From assembly GCA_006386115.1 (NCBI GenBank), contig VFIW01000028.1, positions 186,001 to 250,000 on the forward strand: a DNA stretch of 64,000 nt, written 5' to 3'. The DNA is from Globisporangium splendens. Lineage: Eukaryota > Oomycota > Peronosporomycetes > Pythiales > Pythiaceae. The stretch's first letter is position 1; every line of letters starts with the position of its first letter. Below the pieces are notes generated by a model that had not been told where the DNA came from, did not search any database, and saw only the letters and a program-made list of their open reading frames with translations. The position numbers were made by a program, and so were the translations under genes. Positions 10,258 to 20,552 of the stretch are shown one piece after another.

Positions 10258-11686
10258 TTAACGCGATGCATGCGGAAGATGCAGTGCCTCACGGATCGCA
10301 TTCACCATCACGTCGCCCCAGTCGGCAAGCATCTCTTTCGACGACACGGAGTTCCTAGATTTAGCATCCTGGTGCAGTTTGAGGAATTTCCCTCGGGACA
10401 CCGACACCACGAGCTCCTCGCCATCCTCTCCGTCACGCTTCTTTCTCATGCACTGGGTGAGCATGATCGCCAGTCTCACATCTTTACGAACACGCTCGCT
10501 TGGTTGGTAAGGATAAAGCGTGTCTTCGTCGACGTTGTCGACAGCGACGACCCCACACGCACTCCCACTCTCGTGCTCGTGGCTTTGGTAGAACTTGGCG
10601 AAGAACACACCATTCGACTCGACGCAGAGTCCGTTCTGAATCGACAAGAGCCGATAATTGGCGATGTTGTTCTCGACGTAGTCGTAGTCTTCTCGCACGG
10701 TGAGCTGGTCGAGCTTCTCGGTCACCGTGATCTCGATGTTCATCATGTGCTGCAGCAGCGCATCGTATACTTGCTTCACGCTCGTGACTCCGTAGAACTG
10801 GTCCACGTCGAACCGCGCACAGCACGGATGCCCAAGAGCGTCTTCGTACTTCTCGATCGAGACATGGGGCTTCAAGGGATCGATGTATCTCGACCGCGCA
10901 ACGAGGTACTCGTACGCGTTCTGGAGCTTCATGTCTTTCATGCGCAGCAGCGTTTGACGTCGCTCAAGCGGATCGCTGCCGAGGTGAATAAACGAATACA
11001 ACGGATTCGTTTGGTCGTGGTGCTGTCGGAGCCACAAACATCCACATGGTTAGCATTGAGCTATCGAAAACCATCTCCATCGTAATCTCCTTACCAAGAA
11101 TCCCGACGCAACAGACTGCGTCGTCGCCATCGAGATCTGCTGGGCGCGAATCGTGTCTCTCAGTCGGTCATTGTTGTTTTCCTGTTCTTTCAGAGGGGCT
11201 CCAGCCGCTTGGGCTTGCTCGCGGAGGTACTGCAGCCGCGCTTCCAGCACTGTCATTTCCTTCACAAGGAGCTCCTTCTCTTCCTGCGAAAATACCACAT
11301 ACCCGCGCGCAATTCTCGCATTAGTCCACGCATTCTCCCCGCCACGCACACACCCATCATAATAAACCAGCGCATACTTTTCGCGCCGTGAACGTCGACT
11401 TGCGCGGTCGTAGTCGTTGCCGCGGCCGTCTCACTGGGTCTGCGCTCAGAAGGCGCCGCTTGCTGCTGCGTGGGTCTGTGTCAACGAGACCCGAGAGCGT
11501 CAGGACGTTCCAACTGCTCGCATCCGGTGATTTCGTTCGGGATTCCACACAGCTGCTGTGCTCACTGCTGCTGCCGTGGCTGCCAGAATCGGCCAACGGA
11601 CTCGTGTCGCCATCGCCGCGGATGAGAGGGGAGTCCACAGTGTCCACCTGCGCAGGACGCGCGTCCCCGTCGCACGTCAGGGTCAT
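10258..11686 (-). CDS. Gene C: basic/coiled-coil tandem-family protein, clade 1
   Basis: Exons on the minus strand: 11686-11378, 11283-11095 and 11022-10258 (about 420 aa). Introns are 94 nt (GTATGC...CAG) and 72 nt (GTAAGG...CAG), phase 0. Exon 1 is long (103 codons), Ser/Asp-rich, and ends in RQRLRPRKSTFTARK. Exon 2 starts EEKELLVKEMTVLEARLQYL, a clear heptad-like helix, and ends AQQISMATTQSVASGFL. Exon 3 opens HHDQTNPLYSFIHLGSD and contains DPLKPHVS, SVKQVYDALLQHMMNIEI, LTVREDYDY, CGVVAVDNVDEDTLYPY, ERVRKDV, FLKLHQ and a terminal helix WGDVMVNAIREAL. The ATG at 11686 is the first in a frame open across the exon. A 25-nt poly-A (plus strand) lies about 150 bp upstream of the start. Tandem, same strand, with gene D immediately upstream. 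Confidence 0.78.
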
Positions 11687-11835
11687 CGCTGCGAGAGAAA
11701 TAGCAGCGCTGACAGAGCCTCACGCACGTTCTTCCAAGGCGAGATGGGAATGATGACCAAATCTGTGGGAGGTGTGAACAGGAATGATGGTCGTTTCCAG
11801 ACTCTGCTCCGATCTGCACATCTGCACATTCCGTG

Positions 11836-11860
11836 AAAAAAAAAAAAAAAAAAAAAAAAA
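11836..11860 (+). repeat. Poly-A tract, 25 nt
   Basis: An uninterrupted run of 25 A on the plus strand (T on the gene C strand), about 150 bp upstream of the gene C start. It could be slippage-expanded promoter poly-T or the tail of a retroposed fragment; no insert is recognisable next to it. Confidence 0.9.
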
Positions 11861-12264
11861 CTCAATCAGCCGATTGATAGTTCATTGCCGACACGCTGAA
11901 ACAACTGCCGGCGGACTGTTAAGAGCAGCCGTCCATCGTTGCCTCAGCGCGTAGCATGGCTTCTGTCAGTACACACAACTAGTACATGAACATGTGTGAG
12001 GTAACTTTGCATGAATGACAATGGACTGTATCCTTATGACGCAGCTCATCGCACCATCCAGTCAGCGACCGTGCTGGTGCTTGTTCACAGACTAGTGCCA
12101 ATAACTGCTTGGAATAGTAGGAATTCATGGTGGTCTTGTTAATGTGATTGCCTTTACCGATTTCCCCCACAGCTGCCGAAGCTACAGCTAGCGTCGATAC
12201 GTCGATCTGGTCACAGCGTCGGATCCATAAATTGACCAAACATTGTGCTGGCAAACGGGGACTT
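11861..12264. other. Intergenic C-D spacer
   Basis: About 400 bp between the poly-A tract and the gene D stop codon. It must hold the gene D 3' end and distal gene C promoter; no motif was recognised. Confidence 0.3.
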
Positions 12265-13490
12265 TCACCTCGCTCGACTGAGGATTTCGTCCACGGACTT
12301 GACCATCACGCGCCCCCAGCGCGCAATCTCTTCTTGCAGGTCGTGCATCGCACCTGACGAAACCTCGAATTCGGGGCGATGTAGCTTGATGAATTTGCCT
12401 TGCGACAAGACCACGACCAGCTCCTCGCCTTCTTTGCCGTCGCGTCGCTTGCGCATGTGAGGCGTGAACACCATCGCCATTACGGCATCCTTTCGTACAC
12501 GCTCACGAGGTGTGTACGGGAAGAGGTCGTCTTGATCCACTGCATCGATCGTTATGATGCCATAGGGACCACCATTGCCGACCAAGCCGTCGTCGCCACC
12601 CTCGCTGTACTTGGCGAAAAGAACCGCATTCGATTCGACCATCACGTCACTCACGCTGGACAGGAAGCGAACGTTGAATACGCTTTTGTTGTTTACGTGG
12701 TCGCAGTCGTCCCGAACCGTGATGTGGCCGAGTTGCTCGGAAATCGTGATCTCGACATTCATGAAGTACTGCATAAAGGCGTCGTACACCTGCTTGACAC
12801 TCGAGACGTTCTCGAACCGCCTCACATCGAAGTGCATCCAGCAGTAGTCACCGCGCTCGGTCTCGAAACGCTCGTCGGAGCGATGAAGCTTGAGCGGATC
12901 GAGCAAGTGCGAGCGTGTCGCGATGTACGTGGACGCATTGAGAAGATTCTGCTCCTTCAACTCGGTCAGCACTCTGCGCCGTTCGTCCCAGTCCGCACCG
13001 AGGTGAATGGACGTGCTCAGTGGGTTCGTCTGGTCGGTATTCTAAACGAAAAGACATGACAATTTGGTTTGCAACAGATTGACCTTCGTGATGACAACTG
13101 CTGCGATGGATAGTTTAAGCCGTACCAGTAGACCAGAGACGATTGATTGCGTCGATGCGACCACAAGATGGTGTCCTCGGATCATGTGCCTCAACAGCAC
13201 GTTGGTGTGCTGCTTCTGAATGAACTCGCCGCCTGCCTTGCGCCATCGTAGACAGCTCGCATATTTTTCAAGCGTCTGTAACTCAGCGAGGAGCGACGCC
13301 TTCTCTTCCTAAACACACACACACACGCATGCATTCATCAATCATGTCAGCCTTAGAATATCATGGCGAAATGCGCGCACCACCGCGGTTTGTGAAGACA
13401 ACAACGAGACGAAGAGCGACAGACTTTGCGAACGACGAACGTCGACTTGCGCGCTTTCCTCTTCTTTGGCGGACTGCCGCTGACTCGCAT
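12265..13490 (-). CDS. Gene D: basic/coiled-coil tandem-family protein, clade 1
   Basis: Exons on the minus strand: 13490-13425, 13308-13126 and 13041-12265; introns of 116 nt (unusual donor GTCTGT, acceptor TAG) and 84 nt (GTACGG...TAG), phase 0. Exon 1 uses the only ATG in its open frame, giving a short N-terminus, MRVSGSPPKKRKARKSTF plus VVRK. The frame is open further upstream without an ATG, so a longer or extra exon is possible. Exon 2 begins EEKASLLAELQTLEKY and ends VVASTQSIVSGLL. Exon 3 begins NTDQTNPLSTSIHLGADW and contains SVKQVYDAFMQYFMNVEI, ITVRDDCDH, YGIITIDAVDQDDLFPY, RERVRKDAVMAMVFTPHMRKR and WGRVMVKSVDEIL. It is divergent from gene E, sharing an intergenic region of about 400 bp. 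Confidence 0.7.
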
Positions 13491-13895
13491 CTCGTCTGTT
13501 CCTGCCTGCGTCTTGGCCTCGTGCTGGCGCTGCGTGCTGGGGTGGAATTCGCTGTTGCTGGTGGTTTTCTGCCTCGCACCGGCGCCGCTGTCGCGTAATG
13601 AGTCGGCATGAAGCAATGCCGGAAAAGTGAGCCTTCCGATTACTTGGATGTGAGACCGTACACAACGTCGCTATTCCGGATAATCCTCTCCCTTTCGTAT
13701 GATACCATGTCTTGTATACAGGATCCCATCACGAGTGTTGGTCTCAGGAGTAATCATTTGACCCGTTTGAGAATAATCATGTGACCGTGTGATCTGATTG
13801 GCTGGTGATTATGGCTCTGGAGCTCAACTGTCGCACTTTTACCCACGCGCGACTCGACGCGAGGAGGCAGCGACGGGAGAGGCGCATTTCACAAC
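13491..13895. promoter_or_regulatory. Shared divergent promoter region of genes D and E
   Basis: Genes D and E start about 405 bp apart on opposite strands, so this segment must carry both promoters unless gene D has a further upstream exon. An ATTGG (CCAAT-type) sequence lies at about 13798. The start codons of both genes are the first in their frames. Confidence 0.45.
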
Positions 13896-15451
13896 ATGGA
13901 GCTCCCACCGCAGTGCTACGAGTACATGCAGCCGCCTGCACAAGCGGCTGAGAAAGCGCCACTGCGCCACGAAGTCGCGCCAGTGGACGCCATCTCGTTG
14001 CTGCTCTTGGAGGACGACGACGATGGGTTGATGGCACCTGAGCTGCTCGATCCTGGCGCTCTTCCAAGCGCGAGCGGAGAGCCACAGATGATGGGGGTGC
14101 AAGCAACAGGGAACGTGGTTACGGAGCATGAAAGCGGATCCATGGGGAAAAATGCTAGCATCAGTGAGATGCACGCGGAGCTACTGGAAATGCTCCAGAC
14201 ATCATCTGACTTGGGTGGTCAGCAGCGAGATGAGAACTATCTCGTGGGCAAGAAACGACAAAACCCAGACACTGCAGGACGCAAGTTGTCAACTTCTCGC
14301 CGGAATCGCAAGTCGACGTGGCTGGCGCGGAAGGTTGGTGCTAGTTTATATGACATCGTTCTCGTTTGTGTGCTTACTCGTTGCATGATGTGATGCCGCC
14401 ACGTACAGGAGGAAAAAGAGCAGTTGTTGGACGAGGTGGCAACGCTCGAAGTGCTTGCGACGGTTCTAAAGACCCGCGAAGAGGGAAAACAGAGGACGCT
14501 CTGCGAGAGAGACATCTGCAACGCTATGCTGCGCCAGGCTTCACGAAGCCAACAGCTCTATGTGGCTTCTGCCCAGTCGGGTATCTCGGGACTTCTGGTG
14601 AGTTGGCTTGCTGAATGTTAGGATGCGCGATGTGAAGTGCCGAAATGAACATATTCTTATATGTTGATTGTTTGGTCTTCACCACAACCCAGGCGTCGGA
14701 TCCGACCAATCCTCTGAGTACTTTCATTCGCCTTGGCACCGACTGGGACGAGCGTCGGCGAGCATTAACGACCATGAAGGAGCTCAAAATACGTCATGCA
14801 TGTGAGTACGTGTCCGCTCGGTCGCTCGCTCTGGATCCACTCAAGCCCTACTTCTCCGACGAACTGTTTGAGAACGACAATGGGGATTACAACTGTGTGC
14901 GGTTCCAGATGATTCAATTCAAGAACGCCAAGAGCGTGCGGCAAGTATACGACGCACTGCTCTCGTACCTGCACAACATGGAGATCAGAATTTCAGAGTG
15001 TCTGGGCCATATCACTGTGCGAGACGAGTACGACAGCATAGAGCAAAGTATCGCCAACTACCGGTTGCTTACCACAGAGAGCGGCGTCCTCGTCGAGTCC
15101 AACAGTGCGCTTTTTCTCAAGTACTTCGATGCGCACGAACTTTCCCAAGGCGCACCTTGTGGCGTCATCACGACCGATTTCGTCAATGAAGACCAATTAC
15201 ACCCGTACTCGCCGCAGCAGAGGATACGCAAAGATATCACCGCAACCGCGGTGCTCACTCCCCATGTGTCTGTGAAACCGAATGGGGACGAAGAGTTCGT
15301 GGTCACAATGTCGCGAGCCTCATTCGTCACACTGCACCACGCTGAGTTCGCTGTCGCATCGGACGCAATCCAAGATATTCGCGAAGAAATGGCGCGCTGG
15401 GGTGACGTGATGATCTCTAGTATCAACGAATCAATTCGCTCCAAGATGTGA
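13896..15451 (+). CDS. Gene E: basic/coiled-coil tandem-family protein, clade 1
   Basis: Exons 13896-14333, 14409-14597 and 14693-15451 (about 461 aa, the longest N-terminus of the clade); introns of 75 nt (GTTGGT...CAG) and 95 nt (GTGAGT...CAG), phase 0. Exon 1 is acidic (an EDDDD run near residue 40) and ends NRKSTWLARK. Exon 2 opens EEKEQLLDEVATLEVLATVL and ends SRSQQLYVASAQSGISGLL. Exon 3 opens SDPTNPLSTFIRLGTDWDER and carries DPLKPYFSDELFE, SVRQVYDALLSYLHNMEI, ITVRDEYD, YRLLTTESGVLVESN, CGVITTDFVNEDQLHPY, QRIRKDIT, FVTLHHAEF and WGDVMISSINESI. An acidic activation-like N-terminus, a basic-coiled coil and a globular C-terminal domain together look like a regulator; this is inference only. 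LINE copy 2 lies immediately downstream. Confidence 0.8.
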
Positions 15452-15874
15452 GGTGTGAACAGCGAGCAAAGAGTAATAATGAACGCATTTCACATTGTCC
15501 TAGGTCAAAGTCGATCTTCGTAAGAAAAATGCTGCTACTTTGATGTTCTCGTTATTCTCGAGTGCCGCAGTCTGTCATAACAAACAAAAATCCTTGGTCC
15601 AACCTCGAGGATCCTCACCATTCCAACTTTGTGAGACCAACCCGCTGGACGTTTGTTTGTTTATATGTGCTTCCCTCCACACCTACGACCTCGGCTACTC
15701 TACAGAACCAGATCAGCCGAAATCACCTCATTCGTGAGACTTGTCGTGTGAAGGGCCGGCTGATAAGCGCAACGCCACTCGAAAAAGCGTCCATCGCGTC
15801 GCCAATCAAGGCAAATGCCCACAGGAGAAGCAGAGTGAGTCTCATATTGGCTCACTCATCTAGCATCGTGTCTC
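15452..15874. other. Gene E 3' region up to LINE copy 2
   Basis: About 420 bp with no recognisable gene; presumably gene E 3' UTR and spacer into which LINE copy 2 inserted, 3' end first. Confidence 0.3.
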
Positions 15875-17630
15875 AGAGAGAGAGAGAAGGTAATTCTATT
15901 TAACGTATGATCTACATACAGTTTAAGGATTCCTGAGTCTCATTAACACTGCTGACAGTGAGGTGTTTCTAAGTTTTGACGGTGTGGCACCAATATCATT
16001 GTCGAGTAGAGCTGCAACTTGGGACAGAAGGACTTGATCGTTTCCCCGCGATTCGTCGGTGAGTATCTTCGCACTCTTGAAGTTCATTGCCACGTTGGCG
16101 AGAAGATCGGCCATTTTGTTTTGTTCTCGTTTTGTGTGATTCCAGGAGATCCACGCAAAGTTGGCGATGATTTGGTTTACCCGAACTGCTAGTGGCTGCA
16201 ACTCGGTCTGGCGTATTGAGGAGAACCCGTTCTGGGCTGCGATCATCATTTGACTGTCTCCGAAGACTTCCAACTTGACTTCATAGTGCTGTAGGTAGTG
16301 TGCACTGTATGCCAGACCATCTTTCAGTGCGCTGTATTCGCACCAATTGTTCGTGACTTCGGTCCCATGTACGCATAGCCGCATGCTTTGAGTTCCCATC
16401 GATTGCTTCGTTCATTCAGGAAGATGAGTGCCCAACCGCTGCCTCCTGGACCTGGGTTGCCGCGTGCACCTCCATCGAAATACAAACGCGCCGTCGCCCA
16501 TGCTTCCAGTTGCCGCGACAAGTCTTGTCTCTCCAGTACGCTGAGCAGTTGGCTCAGGCAAGTTGCATTGATCTTTTCTCCTTTGAGCGTTCTCATCCGA
16601 TGAGCCACAGCTCGCACTTGCATCACACACGCAGTCCACACACGCTTGGTGCTTTCTTCGATAGTGCCGTGTTGCTGTTCATGCACTATTTCCACTCTCG
16701 TTCTCCATAGCAATACTGGGATGCTTGACGTGACGATAAACCACAGTTTCTGTAGTGCTGTCGAGTGTTCCGGAGTAATGAACCCGAAGTGCTTTTCCAA
16801 TTCCCGGAGCAAAGATCGTTGACCTGGCGGGGCTGAGCGGCTAGCAATATGAGGCAGGAAGAGATTGAGTGCTTGCTCCGTCAATGCTCGGCCAATCCAT
16901 CGCCCGAGGAAGCCGTCCACGCGGCTTGTGCTCGCTTGCAACTCCAGACTATGTGTAGATAGTTTCTTTTGTCTCCCCACATCCGGCATTGCTTGGACAC
17001 GCCGAAGACTCGATCCTTCCCGGATGGAACAGGTTGAGCTGCATCGTAGAAATCCGGTATGTCGTCCACATCTGATACGGTGTAAGACATCCTCGTTGCT
17101 TCCATAGATCTGCTGGTAGCCGATACTGCACATGACTGTACCACTGATCAGTTTTCGCGACTTCGTTGAGCTTGTCTACGAGTACTCCGAGACCTTGATA
17201 CAGCTTGCTGTGCAGCCTCCGTGTTCTTGCTCGGTCAATTTTCTTCTGGATGCTGTTTGGGGCATACGCTCATGCACCAGCCACGGACCGTGAGTCGTGA
17301 ACGGGTGCGGTTTGAATGTCCACCCTACAGTTTTTATTTCTTCTTCGATCATTGCAACGTCTTGTTGGCAGGTAGCATCCCCGGTCCAGTCGGTCACTGT
17401 CCAGAGAACTCCGTTTGCTTGCCGTTGCATCTGAATGTAGTCCGTGTGGCTCCTCTCCGATACTGGCACCGCGATGATGGTTCCCATGCCGTTGCTGATC
17501 CACTTGTACTCTCGTTTTGTGTGTTTCCTGCTCCACGGCTCCTGCTGACAGATTAGCTGGTTGCCTGAATCGATTTCTAGTAGTGCTGGGAAGAGCTCCT
17601 GACATCCACGTACAATGCGCATTCGTCAAT
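15875..17630 (-). mobile_element. 5'-truncated LINE copy 2 (zinc region + RNase H)
   Basis: A longer copy of the LINE at 4900-5788, on the other strand. From 5' to 3' it reads 17622-17176 (pre-zinc region, WTFKPHPFTTHGPWLVHERM), 17144-16881 (zinc region CRMWGDKRNYLHIVWSCKRAQ), 17133-16324 (linker and start of RNase H, LYFDGGARGNPGPGG), and 16399-15923 (rest of RNase H to LMRLRNP). A one-base deletion after GYAYMG splits RNase H, and a second frame change lies in the zinc region. Copy 1 is intact at both places but has a nonsense codon that copy 2 lacks. The 3' tail CTTCTCTCTCTCTC is shared with copy 1. The 5' truncation falls about 20-25 bp from the start codon of gene F. Confidence 0.85.
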
Positions 17631-17646
17631 TGCTCAATTTCTGGAG

Positions 17647-19220
17647 ATGCAGGAGTCGCATCGTCAAAATAGCGGAACTGAGTCAAGCGCCGAGGTGTTT
17701 GCGACGCCAAACGACCAATTTGCCTCAGTGGAGGTGGTCGTAAGGGAGTGTGAGGCAGTGACTCCGCTGCCGTTTTCCGTGGAGCCTGCTGCGTCTGTGG
17801 TCGACTCCATGCTGAACATTGATGCGTATGATGTTGAGCTCCTCCTACAGCAACTGGAGTCCATCAACACCGATTTTCCCATCGACAGTTTCATCAAATC
17901 TACAGCATCAATGCCAACAGAGACAGCGACGCGCGCGGACGCTGGTGTGGATGGCAGCGACTTGACACATCAGAACCGAGAGAAGAAGAAGCGGAGAAAA
18001 GCAACCGTTGTTGCGGTCAATCAAGACAAAAAAGTGCGCAAGTCGACACACTGCCCGAAGGGTACAAGATGTAGCGACAACTGCACAGTATTTTCACAGA
18101 TGCGAGCTCATGTTGATTGTTGTGTTCCTGCTTCTTCTTCTTTTATGAAATAGGAAGAGAAAGAAGCGCTGCTGCAGGAAATGCGCGAGCTGGAGAGACG
18201 ACTCGAGTGCCTGATGCACCGGTCTGGGCAATTTAGTGGCAAAATCGACGAATCAGAGCTCGGTAATGCGATGCTGCGAGAAGCGATCCGAGATCAGCAG
18301 CTATCGATGGCGACCGCACAATCCGTTTTGTCTGGGTATCTGGTACGTGCTTCGACCGATACATTAGCTTCACTTTTGACGGTTGCAATGCTCACACCAT
18401 TTTTCTCTGCTGTATGTGAGTTGCTCACTAGAACCGCGACTACATTAGTCCGTTGAATATGTCCATTCGCCTTGGCACCGATTGGGACGAACGTCGCCAG
18501 ACCCTGCTCGCGATGAAGGAGCGGAAAATTCGGAATGCATACGAGTACGTCGCGGTGCGGTCCAAGTTTCTCGATCCATTGAAACCCCACATATCTGATG
18601 AACGGTTCGAAAACGCACAGGGAGATTACTGTTGTGTTTGGTTCGACGCAATTCAGTTTGAGAAGGTCAATAGTGTCAAACAAGTGTACGATGCCATGGT
18701 GGGGTACTTGCTGAGCATGGAGATTAGTATCACTGAGCGACTCGGGAATCTCACGGTTCGGGACGATTACGACTTTGTTGATGACAACACGATGTCGAGT
18801 TACCGCCTGTTGTCCACGGAAAACGGTGTCGCGGTCGAGACAAATGGCGCGATGTTCGGCAAGTATTTCGAGAGTCACGAGCTCTCGAATGGGAGTCCAT
18901 GCGGTGTCATCACGGTGGATTTCGTGGACGAAGACAAATTGCACCCATATCAACCCCACGAACGCGTGCGAAAGGATACCAGCGCTGCGATTGTGCTGAC
19001 GCCACATTGGCGCAAGCGAGCGAGAGCAGAAGGAGAATATGATAATGGCGCCGACGAGGACGAGCTCGTCGTCACGATGTCACGAAGTGGTACCATCAAG
19101 TTACACAAGCCCGAATTTCTGATCGAACCGCGTGTGCTGCAAGAGATGCGCGAAAACGCCGATGGATGGCGAAACCTGATGATCAAGTCGATCCACGAAT
19201 TGCTGTGTGTCCATTTGTAG
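17647..19220 (+). CDS. Gene F: tandem-family protein, clade 1, with atypical exon 1-2 junction
   Basis: Exon 1 17647-18060/61, exon 2 18154/58-18342 and exon 3 18432-19220 (about 463 aa). Exon 1 has the usual acidic part and NLS-like KKKRRK, but the conserved end is altered: KVRKSTHCPK instead of KSTFxxRK, followed by GGTACA rather than a clean GT. Two solutions keep the frame: a donor one base later (GTACAA at 18062) paired with a shifted acceptor (GAAG at 18154-18157), or loss of function of the normal junction. Exon 2 (EEKEALLQEMRELERRLECL ... QQLSMATAQSVLSGYL) and exon 3 (LGTDWDERRQTLLAMK, DPLKPHISDERFE, SVKQVYDAMVGYLLSMEI, LTVRDDYDF, CGVITVDFVDEDKLHPY, RVRKDTSAAIVLTPHWRKR) are intact. 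Intron 2 is 89 nt (GTACGT...TAG). LINE copy 2 lies about 20 bp upstream of the ATG, so the original promoter may be displaced. Confidence 0.65.
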
Positions 19221-19897
19221 GGGTATGGTGCTTCGAGTAGGCGGCTGTAGTTCGGTTTAGTGATTCCAGCTGGAGGTATTCATGAAGGCGTCTTGGCAGT
19301 AACGCCAAATGTGCTGTGAGTAAAACTTGAATTGGTGAACGGATGAGTAGTTTCGTTTGCGCTGCCAAGTTGAAAACCTGCTGTGCTCGTTGTGCATTAG
19401 GTTCGCGTTGACCACAGAGTATTGTATCGCACCTAGTGGCTAGGTTCGCATGACAACCTGTTGATGTGCGGAGTCATTACAGTAACTTTAATTCAGCCGG
19501 TAATTTTTTGTATTTTCTTTTTTATATTTCTTACGAAAGCAGGACCGCGTAACCGTGCGCGAGACCGCCAAACTGTACGTGATCCGCTAAACCGTTGAAT
19601 CGCCATTCCAGGGATTCCAATGTGTGCCCCCGCGCACACCACCGTTGCTTCCCCCGCCTGGTGACGCACGCAGCCGCCCAAGGTTCGTATCTGTGTGGCT
19701 GACCTTTGTTTAATGACTACTTAGTCGTGCTGTGGTTCTTACAGTGTGGTGGTGTGCTGGTGTCTCATTCGGATTGGGAGAACAAATGAGCCCAAAATAA
19801 CTCGTCTCCTTGAGGTATCGGACAATGGAAAGGCAAACCGTGTGTGACTTGTGCGCGAAGTTGAAAACGTTGATGTGGGCACTATGTTCGAGGTTCC
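19221..19897. other. Spacer between gene F and the gypsy nest
   Basis: About 680 bp; holds the gene F 3' end. It does not resemble the missing 5' half of gypsy-2 or gypsy-5, which might have been expected here. No gene, RNA or repeat was recognised. Confidence 0.3.
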
Positions 19898-20552
19898 TGT
19901 AAGAGGGCGCTGTTCCAAACAGTCCCTCAAACACGGCACACACGCTTGTGCGGGACGAGGAAGTGATCTCCCGACTTGGAGGGAAGAACGAAGACTTGAG
20001 TACTTGGAGGAAAAATTGCAACTGAATTAAAAATGGTTATGGTTCCTGTCGCTACTTACAAATGAACCCCAAGGGATCCTACAGCTTTTATAACTAAAAC
20101 CTAAACGTACACAATAAAAACTACGAATCTGATATATAAAACCTTGGGTACATTGAGGTTGAACCCACGGGATATTCTAGAAGCTTGATCTTCAAGTCTT
20201 GTATAAAATACCTGCAAAGTGATTGGCTTGCGCCATTCACTTCAGGCGGCAGAGACACGTCGGTCTCGTCGCCAGTCCAGTTTCCCAAGCAGGAACCATC
20301 ACTCAGTACTTGATTAGTACATGGATGTTATCACTCTGTACTGATTAGTACATGAGAACAACATTCCGCACTGATCAGCACAGAGAACACTCGTGACGTC
20401 ATCGAATGACGTCACACGTGCATGTGGGGACTGTATTACTGTAATCCCTTTTGTTATTTGTGTCTCCACAAAGCACGCTGAAGGTGGTGTGTGCCACACT
20501 AGATCTGGGAACAGATCCACCTTCATGTAATGGCTGGTTATGGCCCATTACA
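19898..20552 (-). repeat. Gypsy-1 3' LTR (655 bp)
   Basis: Terminal repeat matching 26907-27559 and the reverse complement of 30124-30775, ends TGTAA...TTACA. It contains the tandem CRE palindromes and G-box (20394-20420) and repeated TGATTAGTACATG motifs (about 20308-20355). The start codon of the antisense frame (20530) lies inside it. Confidence 0.92.
20394..20420. promoter_or_regulatory. Two CRE palindromes and a G-box in the gypsy-1 LTR
   Basis: TGACGTCA occurs at 20394-20401 and again at 20407-20414, forming a 10-bp inverted repeat with a 3-base centre, and CACGTG follows at 20415-20420. TGACGTCA is the classical CREB/ATF bZIP site and CACGTG the bHLH/bZIP G-box. The same array is present at 27401-27427 (5' LTR); in the 30124-30775 LTR one CRE is mutated to TGATGTCA. 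Confidence 0.75.

Noticed and set aside
10270..11085. 271-codon plus-strand frame opposite gene C exon 3
   Set aside because: Antisense shadow; the minus-strand frame has the family motifs and splice sites. Similar antisense frames opposite gene D (12400-13059) and gene F (18294-19007) occur in the same phase and share only mirrored residues, as expected from the conserved sense protein.
13353..13616. Longer N-terminus for gene D beginning near 13616
   Set aside because: The frame is open there but has no ATG before the upstream stop at 13671-13673; the ATG at 13490 was used and an upstream exon left open.
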